Assembly: GCA_031288035.1 (NCBI GenBank) | Contig: JAITSG010000028.1 | Span: 1-10,043 of the forward strand | Origin: Rickettsiales bacterium | GTDB lineage: Bacteria > Pseudomonadota > Alphaproteobacteria > Rs-D84 > CACZYB01 | Direction of reading: 5' to 3' | Length of the DNA stretch: 10,043 nt | Shown here: positions 5,815-10,043 of the stretch, piece after piece | Numbering within the stretch: the stretch's first letter is position 1 | Layout of the letters: each line of letters begins with the position of its first letter | The notes under the pieces: generated by a model | What the model was told of the DNA's origin: nothing | The model's database searches: none | Seen by the model: only the letters and a program-made list of their open reading frames with translations | Made by a program: the position numbers and the translations under genes

Positions 5815-7146
5815 GTGCCAGCCCTTAAAGCGGACAGTTGGAATGAAGTGCGAGCGACTGTTCAAAAAAGCGTCGGTCAAACCGCGTTCGCATCGTGGAT
5901 AGACCCGCTTCGTTTTGACAAGATTGACCTCGACACGCTGTACATATCCAGCCCGACCCGCTTTATCGCAGACTGGGTCCGGCGCAACTTCTCCAGCCAT
6001 ATAATAGACGCGGCAAAGGAATTCGGCGTGAAAAACCTCGCCGTATCCGTGCGCATAGAATCAGCGCCCGCCAAAATCGCCAACGCCGAGATAGAGCGCG
6101 CGGCCTCGGCCGCCCCGGCAAGCCCGGCCGCCGAAGCCGGAACCAGGCCCGGCCCGCAATACTCCTTCGAAAATTTCGTGGCGGCGCCGTCGAACATGCT
6201 CGCCCTGTCCGCCGTACGGCGCGCGCTTTCCGGCGTGTCGTTCAACCCCCTCTTCATCCACTCCGCAAGCGGCATGGGCAAGACGCACCTCATGCAGGCC
6301 TTCGCAAACGAGACGGGTATGAAATCCCGCCTTATCTACGCGTCGGCCGACCAGTTCCTCTATTCCTACGTCAAGGCGTGCAAGGAGCACGACAACGTCC
6401 GGTTCCGCGAATCGTACATGGGCGCGGACGCGATATTAATCGACGACCTGCAGTTCATAGCCGGCAAGGAAGCCACGGCGCGCGAGCTGCTGTCCATACT
6501 CGAATCGTACATGTCCTCCGGGCGGCAGGTCGTGCTCGCCTCGTCCCAGTCGCCATACCAGATGGACGGACTAGATGCCGGGCTCAAGTCCCGCATAGCG
6601 GCCGGGCTTGTGGTGGACATACAGAACGCCGAATACGATTTGCGCCTCGAGGTCGTGCGGCGCGCCGCGGACGGCTTTGACCTATTGATGCCGCCGGGCG
6701 TGGCGGAGTTCGTCGCGCAGAAGGTCTCGAGCTCGATACGCGAGCTCAAAGGCGCGGTGAACCGCCTGTCCGCGCACAGCGTGCTGATGAACGAGGTGCT
6801 GAGCGCCGCGTCGGCGCGAAGGATACTGGCCGACGTGCTCGCCAGCGAATCGAAGCCGATCGAGGTCGCGGACATAAAAAAAATCGTCGCGGGAAAATGG
6901 GGCGTGTCCATCGCGGACATGGATTCCGAAAAGAAATCGCGCCAGTTCGTCGTGCCGCGCCAGGTCGCGATGTATATCGCCAAGAACCTGACGCAGAAAT
7001 CGCTCCCGGCCCTGGGCAGGATGTTCGGCGGGCGCGATCATGCGACCGTCATCCACGCATGCAGGAAAGTCCGGGACATGATGACCGCCGACGCGCGCCT
7101 CTCCCAGCTTGTCGAAGACACGGAGCGCGAGTGCGCCTCCGTATAA
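5815..7146 (+). CDS. dnaA: Chromosomal replication initiator protein DnaA (divergent)
   Basis: A 443-residue AAA+ initiator that binds DnaA boxes and opens the origin. Domain I is 1-80 (SWNEVRATVQKSVGQTAFASW), followed by an Ala/Pro-rich linker (about 84-115). The AAA+ domain has a P-loop ending SGMGKTH (152-158) where GGVGLGKTH is typical, Walker B ILIDDLQFIAGKE (207-219), box VII LKSRIAAGL (257-265) with the arginine finger R260 kept, and sensor II RELKGAVNRL (309-318). Domain IV carries the DNA-binding signature GGRDHATVIHACRKV (405-419) and KSLPALGRMF (395-404). Domain IV and the length exclude Hda. Start GTG at 5815 follows AGGAGG (5805-5810). It stands alone behind a long leader, with no dnaN beside it, as is common in Alphaproteobacteria. 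Confidence 0.94.
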   Translation: MPALKADSWNEVRATVQKSVGQTAFASWIDPLRFDKIDLDTLYISSPTRFIADWVRRNFSSHIIDAAKEFGVKNLAVSVRIESAPAKIANAEIERAASAAPASPAAEAGTRPGPQYSFENFVAAPSNMLALSAVRRALSGVSFNPLFIHSASGMGKTHLMQAFANETGMKSRLIYASADQFLYSYVKACKEHDNVRFRESYMGADAILIDDLQFIAGKEATARELLSILESYMSSGRQVVLASSQSPYQMDGLDAGLKSRIAAGLVVDIQNAEYDLRLEVVRRAADGFDLLMPPGVAEFVAQKVSSSIRELKGAVNRLSAHSVLMNEVLSAASARRILADVLASESKPIEVADIKKIVAGKWGVSIADMDSEKKSRQFVVPRQVAMYIAKNLTQKSLPALGRMFGGRDHATVIHACRKVRDMMTADARLSQLVEDTERECASV

Positions 7147-7181
7147 TCAATTGAAAAATACTTCGTCTTTTTTATCTGCTT

Positions 7182-7283
7182 GCCATTCAGGAGCGGCGGA
7201 GCCGAACCCGGAATCCAGGTAAGAAAAATGCCGTGTATCCGGCTCTTGATTCCGGGTTCAACCTGCGGCTGCCATGGAATGAC
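7182..7283. repeat. Imperfect palindromic intergenic element (~100 bp)
   Basis: The left arm (7182-7217) and the reverse complement of the right arm (7246-7283) align along their whole length: GCCATTC versus GTCATTCC at the outer ends, GCGG-type middles, and GAACCCGGAATC identical at the inner ends (7204-7215 and 7248-7259). A 28-base centre separates them. It lies between convergent dnaA and the 734-residue gene. Outer ends resembling GTCATTCC and inner GGAATC motifs recall dispersed palindromic repeats in many proteobacteria. It could act as a transcription block between the two genes. The small ORF crossing it (7180-7380) reads through the repeat and is not a gene. Confidence 0.65.
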
Positions 7284-7310
7284 GGGTGCGGCAATCGAGT
7301 CTCGCGTGCT

Positions 7311-7337
7311 TAAAATCCGCCGTACACGCCGCCGGAT
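7311..7337 (-). terminator. Possible terminator of the 734-residue gene
   Basis: On the minus strand ATCCGGCG (7337-7330), a 7-base loop and CGGCGGAT (7322-7315) form a stem with one G/G mismatch, followed by TTTTA. It lies about 45 bases after the stop at 7381. The U-run is only four bases, so termination would be weak. Confidence 0.4.
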
Positions 7338-7380
7338 CTTTACGGGGTTTTATGTATGTGTCTGGGATGTGGCCGGATAG

Positions 7381-9585
7381 TTATCGGCAACGTGTACCTT
7401 GATTGAAATCAGCTACTGTTATTTCCTTGTTGTCGTTGCATACGATGGCACTCTGTGTAGGATCCATAGCGTTATTATTATTTAAAGTGCAAATAAAATT
7501 GCTGGCATTAAATTGAGGTATATTTGCTAATTCTGATGGACTTAAAGGAGTACCATCCGTAAAAGTTATTGTAATTGTTCCATTGCTATTATTTCTGCAT
7601 GTGCGAATACGGGCATTATTCGGATCTTCCCACGGATTCGCATTTGAATTGTTCCCGTTGCCTGTTATAAAACTTCCGGCTGGACTAAGTAGGTTGTTTA
7701 GCCGTGTGGTTAAATTTGTTATGCATTCTATTCCGTCTTCTGGCGTATCTATTATTTGTGTCCCGCTACTCGGTTGTATTTTTGTCTTTTCATTGTCATC
7801 GCAACACAATAACATTGCTTTTCTACTACACGGCGTGCGAGATGTATATGTGGGAGTGTTGATTTGCCTCAATATGGCCACTACTGATTCATTGAGTTTC
7901 TCTTTTGCCGATGTGTTGGGACTTTTTTCCTTTTGATAAGCCATTAGCTGCTTATTTAATATTTGAGTCGAACAAGCAACGTATTGAGCCGCATCTGTTA
8001 TCAAGACGTTGGTGCACGCGTTGATGCTCGAGCCGTCCTTGGTCGCGAGGGTGTTGTTGACGGACAGGTAGACAGAGGTCTCCTCGACTATCTTGTCCGC
8101 GTCCACCGCGGCCTTCAAGACTCGCTTCGTCAAATCCATCACCTGCTGGCCCACGCCGCCGAGCACGGCGTTCATGTCGAAAGCGCCGCCGCCCATCATG
8201 GCCATCATGGGGTCGGTGGCCGTGGCGGAGTTCGTTAGCTCGGGGCAGTTATAATCCCCGGCCGCGCCGGACTTGGGCGCGACGGCCTCCTGCTTTATTA
8301 TGTTGCCCTTCGAGTCGTATTTGATCTCCGGGATAAGCTTGGCGGAGCTCGACTGCATCATCATGTTGCCCATGCCGTTGCAGCGGGTGGGGCAGCCCGT
8401 TTTCAGGGCGCCCATGTTGTCCTCCATCTTCGCCATGCTCGAACCAAGGAGGTTGTAGACCTCGTAGAGCTTGTTTATGCGGCCCTCGTCCACGTCGGGC
8501 GCGCCGTCGTCCGCGGCCATGCTCTCGAGCTTCGTTATGCCTTCCATCAGGCTCGAGCGCATATTGCCGAGGCCAGAGTTCACGGACAGGAGCTCGCTCC
8601 GTATCGTGGACTCGCCCGCGTCCTTGGCGCAGCGGAAGTATGTCCTGTCCGCGTATTTCGTCCCCTGCTTCAGGAATTTGAGCTTGTTGTCCGTGCCGTC
8701 GTCGGCGCCGTTCCATTCTATATCCATAGGATCGACCTCTACGACCGCGGGCGGGAAGCTCATTATGCTCCCGCGGTATTTTTCCGGATCGTAGTCCGCG
8801 CTCTTGATCTGAGACACGCCGAGGGTCGAGAACACCTTCTGCGTCTGCGTTTTCAGCTTGCCGAGATCGGACTTGACCCTGCTCATAAGCTGGTTGTAAT
8901 AGACGTTAGGCTTGGTTTCCACAAGGGCCTGCTTGGCCTCCTCCTTGGCCTGCTTCTCGGCCTGGCGCGCGCGCTCCGCCGTGGCGGCCTCTGCGGCCTG
9001 CTGCTGCTGGAACCTCTGGGCCTCAAGCTCCGCCGCCGCCCTGCGGTCGGCCTCGGCCTTCCTCTCCTCGGCCGCGATGCGCTCCTGCTCCATCCTGGCC
9101 TTGGCATCCGCGTCCGCCTTGGCGGCGGCGGCCTGCTCTGCCGCTATCTTGGCCTGGTTCTGCTGGGACTGGAGCTCGTAAGTGCGCCTCTTCTCCGCCA
9201 TGAAGGTCTGCACCTGGCGGGCCTTGTCCCCGGCGCGCGCGGAGACCATGTCGGCGCACTGGAACGGAAGGTACGCTCCCTCCGTCTTGAGGCAACCGAC
9301 AAGGGTCCGGCGGTTAGTTGCCGCGTCAGAGCATGCATTCTCCGCCTGGCAGTAATCCTCTATGCACTGGCTTATCACCGGCTCGCACTTGTTCGACTTT
9401 CCGCCGGCGCATTGCGTCATGGCCCTCTCGCACTTGGCCCTGTTCTTGGTGAAACGCAGAGAAGATGCGGAAAAATCCACCATGCAGGTGTTGCAGATGT
9501 CCCGTATGTTAGGCCCGGATTCCTTCTTCGCCGCAACGAGCAAGGGCAGCGCCAAAACCGCAAGGATTTTCCCCACTTTCCTCAT
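7381..9585 (-). CDS. Predicted exported cysteine-rich coiled-coil protein, mosaic C-terminus, unknown function
   Basis: I do not recognise this 734-residue protein. Residues 1-19 look like a Sec signal peptide (MRKVGKILAVLALPLLVAA). Residues 31-110 hold ten cysteines, starting CNTC (31-34). Residues about 130-222 are an Ala/Glu/Gln/Lys coiled coil. The middle (223-500) is mostly helical, with CPTRC (398-402) and Met-rich GMGNMMM (404-410) and DPMMAMM (458-464). The tail from about 530 is rich in Asn, Thr and Ser (23 Asn in the last 114 residues), with eight cysteines after residue 580. The 24 cysteines suggest disulphides in the periplasm or outside the cell. I chose ATG 9585, not the upstream start inside ruvC, because the signal peptide begins there. 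There is no Shine-Dalgarno. The gene follows ruvC by 13 bp and has its own promoter. Codons for the tail are AT-rich (TTA Leu, AAT Asn), unlike the rest. Confidence 0.85.
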   Translation of the reverse strand: MRKVGKILAVLALPLLVAAKKESGPNIRDICNTCMVDFSASSLRFTKNRAKCERAMTQCAGGKSNKCEPVISQCIEDYCQAENACSDAATNRRTLVGCLKTEGAYLPFQCADMVSARAGDKARQVQTFMAEKRRTYELQSQQNQAKIAAEQAAAAKADADAKARMEQERIAAEERKAEADRRAAAELEAQRFQQQQAAEAATAERARQAEKQAKEEAKQALVETKPNVYYNQLMSRVKSDLGKLKTQTQKVFSTLGVSQIKSADYDPEKYRGSIMSFPPAVVEVDPMDIEWNGADDGTDNKLKFLKQGTKYADRTYFRCAKDAGESTIRSELLSVNSGLGNMRSSLMEGITKLESMAADDGAPDVDEGRINKLYEVYNLLGSSMAKMEDNMGALKTGCPTRCNGMGNMMMQSSSAKLIPEIKYDSKGNIIKQEAVAPKSGAAGDYNCPELTNSATATDPMMAMMGGGAFDMNAVLGGVGQQVMDLTKRVLKAAVDADKIVEETSVYLSVNNTLATKDGSSINACTNVLITDAAQYVACSTQILNKQLMAYQKEKSPNTSAKEKLNESVVAILRQINTPTYTSRTPCSRKAMLLCCDDNEKTKIQPSSGTQIIDTPEDGIECITNLTTRLNNLLSPAGSFITGNGNNSNANPWEDPNNARIRTCRNNSNGTITITFTDGTPLSPSELANIPQFNASNFICTLNNNNAMDPTQSAIVCNDNKEITVADFNQGTRCR

Positions 9586-9592
9586 AGCGCCG

Positions 9593-9621
9593 ATTATATC
9601 ACTTTTTCGGCGCGAGGGCAA
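9593..9621 (-). promoter_or_regulatory. Promoter of the 734-residue gene, inside the ruvC 3' end
   Basis: Minus strand TTGCCC (9621-9616), 17-bp spacer, consensus TATAAT (9598-9593). Only seven bases separate the -10 from the ATG at 9585, so transcription would start at or within a base or two of the start codon. This explains the missing Shine-Dalgarno if the mRNA is leaderless. Confidence 0.6.
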
Positions 9622-10043
9622 GACGATTGTGCGCGTGGCATATAGCCATGGCAAGGGCGTCCGCCGCGTGCTCGGAATCAACTCCCGGCCGCCCAAGAAT
9701 CGCGCCGACCATCATCGCAACCTGCTCCTTTGCCGCGCGGCCGACGCCGGTTACGGCCTGCTTTATCGTCGCGGGGGAATATTCGAACACCGGAATCCCC
9801 GCAACCGCCGGGGCCAGTATCGCCGCACCGCGCGCGCAGCCGAGCTTAAGCGTGGTCTGGGGATTGACGTTCACGAACGTTTCCTCGACGGAGGCCGCCT
9901 CGGGCCGGTATTCGCGCAAGATCGCGGCGAGGCCGGAGAATATGCCCTCGAGCCTCTCGGAAAACGGCAGTGAGGACTTTATCCGTATAGTCCCGTTCGC
10001 GATGTGCGAAAGCCGCCCGCCGTCCTGCCCGACTATGCCCCAC
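9599..10043 (-). CDS. ruvC: Holliday junction endonuclease RuvC, 5' end beyond the window
   Basis: About 147 codons of the nuclease that resolves Holliday junctions with RuvAB. The visible part starts at WGIVGQDGGRL and runs through HIANGTIRI, the catalytic Glu region VEETFVNVNPQTTLKLG, ARGAAI, GIPVFEYSPATIKQAVTG, GRAAKEQV and the C-terminal SEHAADALAMAICHAH. About 15-20 N-terminal residues, including the first catalytic Asp, lie beyond position 10043. The upstream catalytic position in the last motif is His (HAAD) where E. coli has Asp (DAAD); Thermus RuvC also uses His there. The usual neighbours ruvA and ruvB would be expected nearby but are not in view; downstream is the unrelated exported protein gene. 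Confidence 0.95.
   Translation of the reverse strand, partial: WGIVGQDGGRLSHIANGTIRIKSSLPFSERLEGIFSGLAAILREYRPEAASVEETFVNVNPQTTLKLGCARGAAILAPAVAGIPVFEYSPATIKQAVTGVGRAAKEQVAMMVGAILGRPGVDSEHAADALAMAICHAHNRLALAPKK

Noticed and set aside
1777..7146. A non-standard genetic code, suggested by the high ATA use
   Set aside because: ATA falls at conserved isoleucine positions, and TGA, TAA and TAG all end genes where the protein families end.
7180..7380. A 66-codon plus-strand ORF after dnaA
   Set aside because: Its first half is read straight from the palindromic element and it lacks a ribosome-binding site; such repeat-derived ORFs are a common misannotation.

Overview
The window looks like chromosomal DNA of an uncultured alphaproteobacterium. 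The best marker is a GapR (DUF2312) gene, a family essentially confined to Alphaproteobacteria, divergent from a pyruvate kinase gene. MutL, a short HRDC-less RNase D, DnaA and RuvC also read as alphaproteobacterial. The DNA is GC-rich (hand-sampled at roughly 60%), yet isoleucine is mostly written ATA (17 of 24 Ile codons in pyk, 25 of 38 in mutL), which is odd for a GC-rich genome. The standard bacterial code fits. I cannot name a genus.

Layout, left to right. Positions 1-1641 (minus strand) form an operon: gapR, then an M16 zinc peptidase, then the start of a coiled-coil protein gene that leaves the window at position 1. A 38-bp palindrome sits in the first codons of that third gene and breaks its frame; removing exactly the palindrome restores the frame. 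Positions 1674-1738 hold two back-to-back sigma70-type promoters for gapR and pyk. Positions 1777-4887 (plus) hold pyk and mutL, probably co-transcribed. rnd (4884-5492, minus) converges on mutL and shares a CTAG with it that supplies both stop codons. Positions 5493-5814 hold no gene but contain the rnd promoter and a structured leader of dnaA with several hairpins. dnaA (5815-7146, plus) encodes a DnaA with a recognisable domain order but divergent AAA+ motifs.

Positions 7147-7380 are intergenic and hold an imperfect palindromic element of about 100 bp and a possible terminator. Positions 7381-9585 (minus) encode the least familiar gene: a predicted exported 734-residue protein with a cysteine-rich head, a long Ala/Glu/Gln coiled coil, Met-rich patches and an Asn-rich tail. 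The DNA for the last ~200 codons is abruptly AT-rich, so the gene looks like a mosaic. It follows ruvC (9599 to beyond the right edge) by 13 bp, with a good promoter inside the ruvC end that would give an almost leaderless transcript.

Most of the window is core housekeeping: replication initiation, chromosome organisation, mismatch repair, Holliday-junction resolution, RNA trimming and glycolysis. The parts that merit attention are the two palindromic elements, the dnaA leader and the mosaic exported protein. I found no CRISPR array, tRNA, rRNA, insertion sequence or recognisable defence system.
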